Source: Chaunax sp. Z400 (taxonomy: Eukaryota; Chordata; Actinopteri; Lophiiformes; Chaunacidae). Taken from it: DNA of 64,000 nucleotides. How positions within the stretch are numbered: position 1 is the first letter of the stretch; the number at the start of each line of letters is the position of its first letter. The position numbers were made by a program, and so were the translations under genes. The notes beneath the pieces are model-generated. The model saw nothing but the letters and a program-made list of their open reading frames with translations. It was not told the origin of the DNA and searched no databases. The stretch spans positions 11,456,018 to 11,520,017 of the forward strand of contig CM075197.1 of NCBI GenBank assembly GCA_037577475.1, read 5' to 3'. Below are positions 14,293 through 25,936 of the stretch, one piece after another.

Positions 14293-15141
14293 ACACCCAT
14301 GCCATGCTTTTGATGTTATGGGAGCCAGGAGCACCTGATGGCAGAGGGACAGAGGGCTCTTCTTGAACCATGTATCTGAAGAGCAGCAGCAAACAGTGGA
14401 AGAAAAAATCATTAACCTGAGCCTCGATATACAATAGATCTCTCTTACATCCAAGTGACGCTTACTAAATGCTTAGGCTGGGTGTTTCAGGGGGCATAAT
14501 CAGCAGCTATGCCTTTAACCGAGGGCTGTGGATAAAGGCAAGAAAATGATACAACCACTTATTTGCACTTTGTATTAAGCTGCTGTGCTATCCAAAGCAA
14601 AATATAATGAATGGGTAGAAAGGGCTACTTAGGCTACATTCAGACAGTGCAGGATAAACAAAATATAATTTCCTAATTCATTTTAATCAAACAATACCAT
14701 TGTTAACACAGAACCAGACTGCATATGGCTCCAGCAAAAAAATATGTTGACTTGAAAGTATCATTCCAACTTGATCAGAAATGTTACCTATTCACTGGTA
14801 CTTAGACAGCACACAAACCGTAGCTGTTGTTAGGACAAAAGAAGTAGTTGTGGCGCCCCTCTGATCACTAGATGATCTGCAACCTCCAAACGTCAGGCTC
14901 TCCTTACCTGGTGACATGTAAGCAGAAGAGCCGTCCAAACAAAAAACCCCGATATGGTTTGGGCAGTGGAGGTCATGAGGAAAATTGGCTCTTCTGGTGT
15001 GACCACTGGGGCATCTGGTATCCAGGAGGAGTTGGATTCTTGAGGGGCCACAGTGGCTGGGGGCCCCGGGGCAAAGCCGACAGGAGAGTCATTCCCCAAC
15101 CTTTCTGACATGGCTATGTCTCGCTGCCACAGTTGACTCAT
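5360..15141 (-). CDS. tmem184b: Transmembrane protein 184B, complete coding region
   Basis: Coding exons in transcript order: 15141-14908, 13059-12894, 9628-9538, 9391-9316, 8906-8815, 8482-8313, 6529-6335 and 5589-5360; 1254 nt, 417 aa (human about 407). An optional microexon lies at 5920-5894. The protein is a seven-pass membrane protein of the TMEM184/OST-alpha-like family, linked to endolysosomal function and axon maintenance. Family landmarks: GFFVWTALLLTCHQ (TM1), NEQRHIVRILFIVPIYA, CYEYLGGES, GKYRDGDF, SFWQGMLLAILEKC, VGEGTVAAGYQNF, and the conserved cytosolic tail NFSPAYQQYTQQS ending LLLSSDDEF. The start ATG (15141) is the first base after a CAG acceptor; a second Met lies ten codons on. 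Only the extreme N-terminus diverges, as in other species. tmem184a is unlikely because the tail is B-type. Confidence 0.93.
5894..5920 (-). CDS. tmem184b: Candidate 27-nt alternative microexon of tmem184b
   Basis: Between the last two coding exons lies a 27-nt block with an AG acceptor (CTCAAAG|GC) and a consensus donor (ACG|GTAGGT). It has the same phase (1) as the flanking junction, so inclusion adds nine codons (GSFPIYGQY) after DKRLDSY with no frame change. A pyrimidine-rich tract with TGC motifs precedes the acceptor. Expression cannot be shown from DNA. Confidence 0.55.
6301..6321. repeat. (CA)n microsatellite
   Basis: Uninterrupted CA repeat just downstream of the donor of the tmem184b exon 6529-6335. 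Confidence 0.9.
7250..7365 (-). mobile_element. LINE reverse-transcriptase ORF fragment, inverted half
   Basis: The minus strand reads FKALNDLAPAYIANLL, TPYEPDLCLRSSGRALL, motifs typical of the C-terminal region of a fish non-LTR retrotransposon ORF2. It sits in a tmem184b intron, head-to-head with the + strand fragment at 7396-7530. The element is short and dead. Confidence 0.6.
7396..7530 (+). mobile_element. LINE reverse-transcriptase ORF fragment, downstream half
   Basis: The plus strand reads LQLWTSLPGDLRQANS and VSSFEYLLKTHF, then a stop. This is the usual ending of the same type of LINE ORF2 seen inverted just to its left. The two pieces share a 30-bp inverted overlap. Confidence 0.6.
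9780..10030 (+). mobile_element. Possible truncated LINE 3' tail
   Basis: A T-rich stretch ends with TTATAAAAGTTTTGAATAAA and a short A run, resembling the 3' ends of fish LINE insertions. No coding part is left. Family and left limit are uncertain. Confidence 0.35.
11394..11436. repeat. Compound (GT)n(GA)n microsatellite
   Basis: About 28 bases of GT followed by about 15 bases of GA within a tmem184b intron. Confidence 0.9.
13060..14907 (-). other. tmem184b intron 1 (between first two coding exons)
   Basis: A 1.85-kb intron with a CT microsatellite at 14272-14287. A 149-codon minus-strand frame at 14454-14005 spans that repeat and shows no domain, so it is treated as chance. Confidence 0.6.
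14272..14287. repeat. (CT)n microsatellite
   Basis: CT dinucleotide run in a tmem184b intron. Confidence 0.85.
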
Positions 15142-17715
15142 CTGTATGAAGAGGTGTGAAGAGGCTTCATCAACAAAATATACAAACACATTTAGCCTGT
15201 ATACATTTTTAATTCAAACTGGAACAACGTCATGTTCCAGATTATAAAGCCTCAATAAAACACTGTAATGTGTAAATGCATCACAACAGGCCTGCACAGT
15301 CTAAGACATAAATCTTAAGCCGACATCAGCTGATGATTAAATGAGAACAGTGCAAAAGAGATTGTGTGGATAAACACATGAAGAGAGATCAAAACAGAGG
15401 GAGTGAAGAGGGGATGCATATGGTAGGTGGGTGAGGAGAGGCTGATGAAGAGAGTAAAAACCACACACTCCATTACATGGGGAGTGGGCAGAATCACTCT
15501 AACACAGTGAATCAGTTTGACAGCAATGAGCTGATGGCCGCTGACCTAATTTCTCTTCTTCTTTATCTTTGTGTTTTGCTGGGAGCAGGAAAAAAAAAAG
15601 TAGCTTAGCTAGGAATGGCAACACACATGAACATAGTTTATTTTGAAGAGTAATGGAATATCTTTCACAAATCAGCACCAAAGCTCAGACTGACCATGTG
15701 TTCAATGTAACCTCATCCATGTGTACACTCTAAAACGGATAACGATGATCTTTACAGTGTTCGTTCTGCTCCACATTGATTTTATGAAAAGGTTGCAGTT
15801 ATATCATCAGAGCTGTAGCTGGGAAGGATGGGAGACACGGAGTCGAGCATGCTTGTATTAATTGTTGAGTGGCTTTGAGCATTATATTTGTGATTCAGTT
15901 TTGCTCTCTGTTATGTTTTTAACAACCAAGGGCATGGGTTTCGTTAAAATATTTGGCTGGTGGTGGGTACACATTAAGCGGGGCTGGCCACGATATCGAT
16001 ACTGCAATCTTTGTTTTCCCCAACTTCTGCGTCAACCCCACAGATCCAGTAATATCCAGCCTCTACTTCTTAAGAAGTTCATCAAATAAAAATTAAAATA
16101 AAATAAAATCCTATTGATTGATTGATTGATTCATTTATTTACTTATGGAGGGGTTGGTGACAGACCAAATTAGAGCTCACAACATCAAAAGCATCCAGTA
16201 AGAGGCACCATGTGCCACCACCCTCATGATCAAATTACTGCAGATCTCTGAATACTGTCATCTCTTAAATTACGTCAATGCCTTGTGTGGAAGATGATAA
16301 TCTAATCATTCACGGTGCAAACTGATTTTACAATGACTTTCTAACCCCTGTGCACCAGCTAAATATAGGTTGGTGCTCACTGTAGTCATGAATGACTCAA
16401 GCAACTTTCAGCTTGTGGCAATGTACTAACTAGGGACAGATAAGTGTGCTACATACAGAAAATACATTTAACTATTAAGACAAATAAACTGTGAGGAATT
16501 TAGGACAGCACTGAAAATAAACTTTCTGCATGTCTGGACTGGTCTTTCTTCATTAAAGAAACAGCAGGGGAAAAAAAGACATGATCAGAATATGAAAGCA
16601 CTGTATTTCATCAAGCAGACAATTTAGATCTTACTTATTATAGAAACAGAGAGGGGTTTCTGGCACAACTTCACCTACTCACAATGTGCATGGAGAAGGG
16701 AAAAGGTCAAAAAGGTAAAAACTCCAGCAACACTTGCAGTATTATGAACAACTTTATTGCTTGACCAACACGTTTCGGCTTGAGGCCTTGAAGGTTGTTC
16801 ATATGTTTGTTCATAATACTGCAAGATCTTGCTTATTACAAAGCAATTGCTCGGTCAAACATCTTGCGCAATGATTTCTGATACAGCCGACATTCCAGTT
16901 TAACTTCCCATAATAACAATGCATTTCAATGTGATCAGCATTGCAAACACAATGTTAAAAACGTAATGTCTGTGTCCATATGAGATGTGTTCTAAAGTTT
17001 ACTGACACTGAGGGAAGGTCTTACCATTTATCATGGTATCTGTTTGCTATATTATCTATAAAACTAGCAGTTTGAAAATGGATTCTACTTATTAGTCAAC
17101 CATGACTGGATGCATTATAAAGAGTGTCATATTTAAAATAAATAAAACAAACATCTAAGAAAGATTAGTGTATGAGAATAGGATATAAATCTGTGCTTTA
17201 CAAGTACTGGCGACGATCACAAGCACTAGCTTGCACCTACTAAAATCAGAGCTCAGTGCTTCCTCGTGGTGCACAGACAAGATAGAGAGACAACTCATCA
17301 ATCCTGCTGACCTGCATCCATGGGCAGGTTTCAAAACATGCATTGTCCTTTGACCTCAATCGAACCAGCATCTTGGTGAAAGGCCATCATAAGACCTACG
17401 GCCATAGGAGCGGTCTGAAACATTGTAAAGCATCTGGCCGTGAAGGGGCTCCTTAGCAGTGACCACAACTATTACAAATCCCACAAAGAACGACGGAACA
17501 GGTTTCATCCTTCGGAATAATATGCACATTACCGTACTGACTTTAAGACAAACGGTGACATCATATTTTAATAGAAATCCAACGGGAACAATATCTTTGT
17601 AATGCTGACTTCGATCATGTATTGTAACCGTCTGCGAGTAAAGAAAAACACTTCACTGAAAAATGGTAGCTGTTAGTCAGCGCTCCTGACTCCATCTCGA
17701 CGCTTTTCCACTTAC
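15142..17715 (-). other. tmem184b 5' intron (upstream of the first coding exon)
   Basis: If the noncoding exon at 17716 is right, this 2.6-kb stretch is the intron leading to the ATG exon. It contains a Penelope-like hairpin remnant (16733-16825) and an ATTG tetranucleotide run near 16113-16131. No other coding content was recognised. Confidence 0.5.
16733..16825 (-). mobile_element. Penelope-like terminal remnant with decayed hammerhead-like core
   Basis: A perfect 19-bp inverted repeat (16733-16751 and 16807-16825) encloses a loop that reads, on the minus strand, AAGGCCTCAAGCCGAAACG followed by TGTTGGTC and CAATAAAG. The GCC..GAAAC part matches the 3' half of the hammerhead ribozyme core known in Penelope-like element terminal repeats. 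The CTGATGA half is reduced to CTTCA. Family recognition is from memory. Confidence 0.5.
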
Positions 17716-17790
17716 CTCTGCAGTTTGATCTGCGCTGGTTTCAATCAAGGCATCAATTTAGCTCATCTCGAGTCGACTGCAAGCCCTTTG
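17716..17790 (-). other. tmem184b: tmem184b noncoding first exon (3' edge well supported, 5' edge unknown)
   Basis: A strong donor (CAGAG|GTAAGT) on the minus strand at 17716/17715 lies upstream of the acceptor at the ATG exon, with no ATG-led coding potential. It fits a 5'UTR exon. The start given is arbitrary. Confidence 0.4.
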
Positions 17791-17799
17791 GAGTAAAAA

Positions 17800-18260
17800 A
17801 GTGAATTGGCCAAGCGCTAACATTCAGATAATAGTCAGCCAGGTTATTACGTTATCACTGCATCATTGTTAAAACCTCGCAAACTCGCCTCATTTTACTG
17901 AGTCAAGTGTCGGCGGTACGTGGCTGAGCATTAACTACGCTGTACCCTGCTATAGCTAACGTTAGCCAGCCTTCCTAGCCTGGTACTACCTTTCTGTTGC
18001 TTTTCCCCGTAAAGTCAAAATAAAGGAAATAATTACAAGCTTTTAAGAAGCGACACACTTAATTACAATATGACAACATATGTGGTAAACAATTGGTTTT
18101 ATCTTGCCATTTCCTATCCAAAGCTGAAGAACTGGACACCGTTATTTCCTCAACATCACCAGCGGTAATTCAGTGGCAACAGCAGCAGATGCCACAATAC
18201 CTCCACTAGCCGCGCATGCGCACTCACTGTTTTCTCTTTGGGTCCGCCACTCAACATGAT
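17800..18260 (-). promoter_or_regulatory. tmem184b promoter region with NRF-1-type palindrome
   Basis: A CpG-richer stretch upstream of the putative first exon contains the palindrome GCGCATGCGC at 18212-18221, the NRF-1 consensus common in TATA-less housekeeping promoters. The csnk1e polyadenylation signal is only about 150 bases further on, so the two genes are tightly packed. Confidence 0.45.
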
Positions 18261-18369
18261 GTAGCTTGATGAACATGGTGTATTGGATACTGCGATGTAG
18301 GCGCTGTTATGTCCAATGTTCTTGATATAAAAAAGAACATGAAGTGCGGAAAGAGCAAAAAGTTGTGAG

Positions 18370-20343
18370 CAACGTTATTCATTTTTATTACTTCATAAAA
18401 TATACACAAATACTGTTGTAAATAAAGTGTGTTAAAGAACTGTACAAGATATCAGTACACAATACAGAAAGTGAAATCCCCATCACCTGATCCTCCTACC
18501 ATTCTCAAACAAACAGTTACAATACCACTGGGTCATGGTGGCCTCTACAATGTTAATTACACATACAGTACACTGCTATTTACACATCACTGCAATTGCA
18601 TCAGTCGTTTTCAGTTGAATGACATCAAGGTTGCTGGAAGTTAAAATCCATAGGTGACAAACTATTGGGATATAGTTTTTGCAGAAGGAATATTGAAAGC
18701 CCTATGTTAGATATGAGGGGGACAATCGTTGAAGAATAACAGAAAAACAAATGGAAAGGCAAAGAGCCACTTCTCATGAGTTAAAGGAAGATGACATGAA
18801 ACAAAATAAGAATAAAGGAATGAAAGTTATTTCAGACAAATAAAACTTAAACATAAATAATAGACAATAGAGATTAAAATGATCTACATACAATAGAAAG
18901 ATCAAATGAATTTTGTATTTTTAAACAGGGAGTCACTGCATACTCTCTGATGTACGTACACACACAATGGTGGATGACCCAGCTGGCAAAGTAACAGCAG
19001 CCAATCCCACAGTTTAGGACTTTAACGCCTAAAACTCTTGAAATCAACGTAAAACTCTGAACCCAGCCCCAACTTATCTCATTAGTATGCATTTTTCTAC
19101 TTTACATCTTAAAACAAATAACCACATTTTGGCTTTACATCAAAATAAAAAAAATATTTACAGTGAAGTAAACCTTAAAAAAAAAAATACTTGGATGTCC
19201 CATTCCCTAAGATGTACCCCCTATTAGAGCCAACCCCCTCCCCAATGACCTCCATTAACAAAAGAATAAAAAAAAGGTAACATTAAGAACTATCATAAAA
19301 ATTGCAGCCACTATTTCTTAGCCAAAATGGCCGGCTATGGTCTTCTGTCAAATACACTGAGAATTTCCTGAGGAGTGTTCCCTCAAGACTTGAGTGCGTC
19401 TTTGCAATATCTATGGTCATTCTTCACCTTACCCAATCACAACAAAACCAAAGAAGTAGTACACCCAAGTCAAAACAGGCAAAATAATAAGGGGTTGCGG
19501 AGGTTTTGGTGGCAGAGTTTTGAGGGAGAGTAAATCACCACAAGGATGAAGGGCAAGCAAGCATCAATTGCTATGACACCAGAAACATTGGTCTACAACA
19601 GCTAAAACATTACTTACTTATCCCTTTCAAAGTTACACTTCTTTTTGTCCACTATCATCTCACCTACCTCTCCCAATTCCATCATCTTTCAGTCGTTATT
19701 ATTCTCAAAAAAGAAAAGAAGGAAAGCCATAAGCTCCAATCGAAAGAGGCGACATTTACTGAAAAGTTGTTTTTGTGGTGTTAAAAAAGAAAAACAGAAA
19801 TCATTACTAAGCCTACATCAGACACAAAGTTGACCTTAGACGATAAACGGATAGCGTTTTGCTTCTTTGCTGCCAACAGTTCTTCACATTTTTCAGACAC
19901 AAGGTACTGAGAGCATGTTTTTGGAAGTGGGGCAGGTATGAGTAACCATGGAGCAACAATAGTGTATATCTGTCATTTATTTGCTTTTTGTATTGAAGTG
20001 GTGGTCCACAGTTCATCAAGAAAGGTTCAAGAGGGAGTGCATCTTGGATACTGTCATGTGCTTCCTTGGATCCTTAAAAGATTTAATGTCCTTTTCCAGA
20101 GATCCATGTGTCCATTGGCAATCATCTTCTTTTTTTTTTTTTTTTTTTTTTTAGATAAGACGAGGGAAAAATAAAGGGAAAACAATCTGGAGCGAAGAAT
20201 GTCCTTTGAAGCCCTGCAAAAACAAATGGAGTCATGGTCATTTGGAAGGACAATGTATTTGTAATTGGTGTATTTCTGCAGTCACCATTTAAATAAGTTA
20301 GACCTCACCTGTCAGTCTCCTGTGCACATAGAGTCAAAGAGTT
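18370..20343 (-). other. csnk1e: csnk1e 3'UTR including one intron
   Basis: After the stop codon (20346-20344) the exon continues to a donor ACAG|GTGAGG (edge 20309). The message resumes at TTTGCAG|GGCTTC (20213). The rest runs to a minus-strand AATAAA at 18389-18384. The terminal region includes a 23-base T run on the plus strand (20130-20152). Confidence 0.55.
20130..20152. repeat. Homopolymer T run (A run in the csnk1e transcript)
   Basis: 23 consecutive T on the plus strand inside the csnk1e 3'UTR. Confidence 0.85.
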
Positions 20344-23300
20344 CTACTTCCCAATGTGCTCAAATGGCACGCTGACCTGCAATAGAAACAGAATCAAGAC
20401 TCAAAATCCAACTTTGTCCTTCCCTAAAGACACAACGGAGGCACAATTATTATAGCGTGCAGAACCAGGTCCATCTCCTATTACAGGCAACATCACACAA
20501 ATCTATACATACCAATGACAAGTCCCAGGGACACATTTTTAATCATGATATGGCCAAATAACACTGACAAATTTGTAAAAAGATTTTATGCTTGACAATG
20601 GCAACAATTGATTCTTTTAAAATGGTGTTATCCAAGTCAAAAGTTGTCATCCATAAAAGTTGTGGAATTAATTCTGGTTTCAAAAGACAAGAAGTACAGT
20701 GTCAACTAGACAGTTTGTGTCCACGGATACAGATTGTCCTGCTACAAGAACACCAGAATGCGAGAAAAATCACATGAAAATCATACAAGTTCAAATATGC
20801 CTAAAAATGTAAAAATAAGAACATTTAAGAGACAAATTTTAAGAAAAGCTGGATGATAGTTCACTATTATCCACTTAAGTCCATATTAATATTGTAATAT
20901 TGTAGTACTTAAGATACGTCATCAAAATTCACATCTTTCCATTTTCTCAACACTAAATTAGGTCTCCCTGAAATTCAATACTTTTGTGGATACTGCAACA
21001 AATTAACAAAGATAATGCTGTGATCGATGTAGCAATGTTAATTCAGCCCATATCATCCACATTTAACTAGATGGAGTCAGTCATTGTTAGTGTTGAGTGT
21101 TTTCTCACCTGTGATGTGGAAATTCTGGATTGGTCATGACGGGCTGTGAGGTCAGAGGACGATACGTTGGCAGGAGCACCACGGTGGAGCCGCATGCTCA
21201 CCTTCCTCTCCCTCTCTGCGCGAGAAATTGCTCGAGGCGAGGTGTTCCCTGAAATTGTGCATAAATGGAGAAACCCATTTAATGCAGATATTCAAAAATA
21301 TATGGCAGTATCCGCATGGTATTATTCTGTTATTACAAGATAAAGCAGGAGTTTAAGACTTAGGCAATTTAGCAGCACACCCACCAGACTGCTGGACCCG
21401 TGAGGCAGGGTTAGAGATGGCCTGCTCTTGCCCATTCCTGACTCTGTTGGCAGCTCCGGGGTTAGGACCAGGGGGCAGGCCCCGTGATGCAGACCCCCTG
21501 GGGGCTCCTCCAATCCTTTCGTCCCTCTCGTCTCCAGTCCTCCTCTCTCGATCCCCATCCTCAGCTGTTCGACTGGCACCCTGAGAAATGAGAACAGCCA
21601 CATTAAAGCCTTTCCATTAACAGTGTCTTTAAATTAGCAGTATTATAACGGAAGCTGCCGGGAGTGAGATTTTTGAACAATGTGATGTCAGGTCTAATTG
21701 ACAACTCAGCAACAAAACCACACAACCAATACTTCAGTTAGAAAAATTTGTGCGTAAACTTACAAATTTGAGCATGTTCCAATCGAAGACGTAATCATAG
21801 GAGAAACCCTGACGGTGGAAAAGATTCCTGAAGAGCTGTCGTAGGTAAGAGTAGTCTGGCTTGTCATCGAAACGGAGTGAACGACAAAAATTCAGGTATG
21901 TTGAGAACTCAGCTGTAGGAGAATAAATAAGAAGCGAACAGTAATGAGGAGAAACTCACTATACGCAACACTAAATGCAAGCAAAACACTAAATCACTCA
22001 CTTAATATTGACTTTCAACTACAGAGATTAAACATTAGTTTTCAATTCCATACAGACAAAACCCAATTCTGCAGCTGTACATAATTTCAGAACTAAAGGT
22101 ATGCTGCTATCCTCTTACAGAATTGCACCACAGACATATTACTTACAAGGGTATCCTTTGCAAAGAACCTCGATGGGTGTGGACATTTTCTTCTCGCTGA
22201 TCCGTTCGTACTTCTGGCGCTTGGTAGCGGCTTTGAGGCCCTGCCAGGGGAGAGAGCCCAGGTTGAAGTACATGAGGACATAGCCCAGAGACTCCAGGTC
22301 ATCACGTCTGGATTGCTCTGTGGATAGTAAGCATGAGAGTGCATACAAAGAGTGAGAAAACAGGGATGTTTGCTTGATGCTATGACAAAAGTTCATTTAC
22401 CAGCTCCTATTTATAGTTTTTAATACACCAATATCGTCTTCAATCACCTCTGATCAGTCACAGCTGATGGTGACCTGCGATCAGCGTTTATAGTAACTTA
22501 TAGACCGTTATAAGTGGGCTCATATGCAGTTCAGAAAGGTTTTAATTGTTCTTATTCGCGCTATTTTGTTGACGTTTTAGTTTTCTGCACTTTCAAGTTG
22601 CTAGTTGGGAATCTGCTAGTTGGGAATAACTTGGTGAAACATATTTATTTCACTCCACATGACTATTGCTGGAAAACTCAGATGGAAGTAGTGGGTTGTG
22701 TCATGTGTGGCACATTTTATTCAGGATATGAGAGTTACTGATACACAGTATACGTGTGGAAAGCAACATTAATGTAAGGTGTTCATGTGTCACTTCGTAC
22801 TGACAGCTTGTGTAGCCTCTTAATCAGACAGCACTTACTGACAGACAGCACTTACTGACTAAAGTGTGGTTGCTCAGTATATAAAAAAAAAAAAATCACT
22901 TCAACAGTTTTTATACATGCCTTTTAAACTGGAAGCAAAGTGTGAACGTAACACATACTAGCCAGCATTAGTGGTTGATTAATAAACTACATTCACTGCA
23001 GGACTATTCAATTTTAGACGCTGATTAATTCTAAATATTAAAACAGAAATGTGTCCCCTCACTCTCACTTAAAGGTTTTTAAATCCTGAAGTATAATATC
23101 TAACCAAAAAACAGCGATGAATAACTTGTTGGGGCTGCAACTATTCACCAAGTACACCGCAAAGACAAGGGGATGCGTTTAAATGTTAGCCATACAAAAA
23201 TGTCCCACAGAATGTCTTGGAGAGCATAACACTGAAATGACAACACCACAACATGTTTGTTTGTTTTTTTCCATCTCAGATGGCACTTCCTTCCTTTCCC

Positions 23301-25921
23301 CCCCCCCTCTCATGAGTCCCCGGCCTTCACATCCTCTGCATGAACCAATAGGGTTTGTATAAACAAGACGACAATTCAGGGAGGAGGCATGTCCAAAATG
23401 AAACAGTGGGAGGTGGAGATGGCGACATTGAGGGAGAAAGTTTTTTTTAATGTAGAGCTAGAATTGGCAGCTTCATAGCCAACAGCGGGTTAAGCACCAG
23501 TAATAACTCCAGATATGAAAAACACTAAAATATACAAACACTATAAGTATGATCTGACGCTGATACTAAAGCATGATAAAGAGATGTGACTCATTAAAAA
23601 CGATCCAACAACTTCTGACATGAAGTACAGTGTATTAATCATTTTTTCATCATAACAAACCAGCTCTGATGAATCACATTTGACACTGTGTTTACATCAG
23701 AAGTAGGGCTACCTATCACTGGGACCATGGACTGTGATTATCATCAATACCATGGTGTGAGACAATGAGTTACTGAAGTGACAAACTGATTTGTTCAACA
23801 ATTCATATTTTTTGATTATTACAAAAATATTTACAAATTCCATATTTTTTCGTTTCATTTTGGCTCAGTTTTATTGGGCAGAGAGGCAAGACAGGCCTAC
23901 GGCATCATAAGCTACCTGGACCACACTGAACGCACACGTTTGACTGAATGGTCTCAGTCTGCTGTAGTTATAGAATATCCACACTCTGAGAGACTTAAAG
24001 AATGTAAAGAGACGCAAATCAAAACAACTCTAATAGGGCTCTCTAGAAAGCATCATCATGTATGGCATTAACGCAACTGCCTGACAAAGTGCGTGTGGAA
24101 TTAGCAGGGTCAAGAGGTGACAAACCAACCGCAATACTGTTTAATGGAGCTCTAATCCAGTGTTTCACATAAGTAACTAATCTGCTGCACAAGTCAGGGT
24201 TGTGTATAGGCTCACAGCGGGCCTTACCAATTCCAAGATGTGTGTTGATGGAGGCATAGCGTGCTGTGCCAGTCAGGTTCTTGTTCTCCCTGTAAGGAAT
24301 GTGCTGGTGTGTGCGAGCGTCGCGGTACTTTTTGGCCAGGCCAAAGTCAATGATGTACACCAGGTTACCCTTCTTGCCAAGCCCCATAAGGAAGTTGTCA
24401 GGCTTGACATCCCGATGGATAAAGTTCTTGGAGTGGATGTACTCAATGCGACTTATCTAAAGAAGACACGTGAGACAAAGAGTTGAGAAATTATCAGGTT
24501 CTGCAGCTAAAATCTTAAAATACTTCGGTACACATGCGTGATGCGTTGAGGAGTGTCATTCATAGCCACAATTTAGGTCACATTATCACATTCTGAGCAA
24601 TCGCGGGTGCATTCAATACATCATGCTTTGATATATCCTTAGTTTGCTCAAACAGGACATGGAAAGGTGATGAACTCTATAACTACAGAGTCAAACATCC
24701 ATAAAGAGGACTGACACAACAACTTGGGTGAAGTTGGCACAAAAAGTGAGACGAGTTGTGCTTCAGAGAGCAATCTATGGAAGAGGCCAGAATTGTTAAG
24801 TACACTGGATGCACAAGAGACCAAACATCTACAATCTCTAAAGAAGTCTTAGGGCATCATGTGCAATGTTTATATAGAGAGTGTACAAGTAAAGAAGGCC
24901 ATGCACAAGATCTAGTACTTGTAAACAGACCTGTGTCATGTACCAGGATCTTAATTTAGGGGGTAGTTAGACTGTCTTAATTCTAATGAACATGACTCAA
25001 CATGACGTTTTGTGTCATACCATCTGGTCTGCCAAAAGCAGGACAGTCTTTAGGCTGAACTTCCGGGAGCAAAAGTTGAAAAGGTCCTCCAGACTGGGAC
25101 CAAGCAGCTCCATTACCATCACGTTGTAGTCGCCCTCTGCGCCACACCACTTTATTGATGGAATACCCACTAAAAAACACACACACACAAATGCACAGTT
25201 AGCATAACATTTGTTTCACCTATTAGTGGCACACCTACAATTCATATTATTTGCCATATAACAAATTTTGCAACAAAAACATTTCTTGAAAATGCCTTTA
25301 CTCGTACATATGATGGGTTTAAATCACAACAATGTGAAAGGATAATAGTCATTCACATTCTTATTGTTGCATGAATTAATTGTACATCTTTCCAGTAGGT
25401 TCAACAGGGTATTCGCATCAAGGGACAAAAAAAACAACTGAAAAATCTGGCCAAGCACATCAAAAGTTCTATCACTGCTTACCTCCTCCTTGCATCATCT
25501 TGTAGAACTTGCTTTCAATGTGTAACTGTGGGTGTTTGGTCTTCACACATTCCAGCTTGATGGCTACCTCCTCACTGGTGGCGATGTTGGCACCTGAGGA
25601 GATGCATAAAAATACAAGCAAAGCTCTAAGAACTATGGCTATTGCACCAGTACCAGGCCAATAATGGAAGAATATGAAGGAAAATCAAGGATGCTGCCCA
25701 GATCAAGGGGGAAAATTAATGGTATGGTAGGAAAACTGAGACTGTCCAGAAACTAATGTGGAAAGAACCTGAACAGAGGAGATGCATGAAAAGTCATGTA
25801 AGACGTGCAAAAACAATACAAAAAAAAATGTGGGATTACACTTACCAAGGTAAATGTCACCAAAGGAACCACTCCCTATCTTTCGCCCGAGCCGGTACTT
25901 GTTCCCTACTCTCAGCTCCAT
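20344..25921 (-). CDS. csnk1e: Casein kinase I epsilon, complete coding region
   Basis: Coding exons in transcript order: 25921-25846, 25593-25483, 25169-25021, 24456-24228, 22317-22147, 21912-21764, 21580-21385, 21248-21109 and 20376-20344; 1254 nt, 417 aa (human 416). The Ser/Thr kinase phosphorylates PER proteins (clock) and Dishevelled (Wnt). The catalytic domain covers about residues 9-277: GSGSFGD glycine loop, VAIKLE with the ATP-binding Lys near 38, HRDVKPDN catalytic loop, DFG, and the CK1-specific ARYASINTH in place of APE. The regulatory tail has [23 protein letters not shown] and the end SVPFEHIGK. Compared with CK1 delta, the tail ([18 protein letters not shown]) and ending are epsilon-like. 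The start context is strong (GCAACCATGG), and the exon extends to an acceptor at 25936. Confidence 0.95.
22318..24227 (-). other. csnk1e intron between kinase exons
   Basis: A 1.9-kb intron with AT-rich sequence, a short A run near 22880 and a C run near 23300. No exon, RNA gene or clear mobile element was recognised. Confidence 0.6.
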
Positions 25922-25936
25922 GGTTGCGAGTCGTCA

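Noticed and set aside
14005..14454. 149-codon minus-strand frame in a tmem184b intron
   Set aside because: It runs through a CT microsatellite and is not bounded by usable splice sites in phase with tmem184b.
16733..16825. Functional hammerhead ribozyme
   Set aside because: The essential CTGATGA segment is not intact, so only a decayed remnant is claimed.
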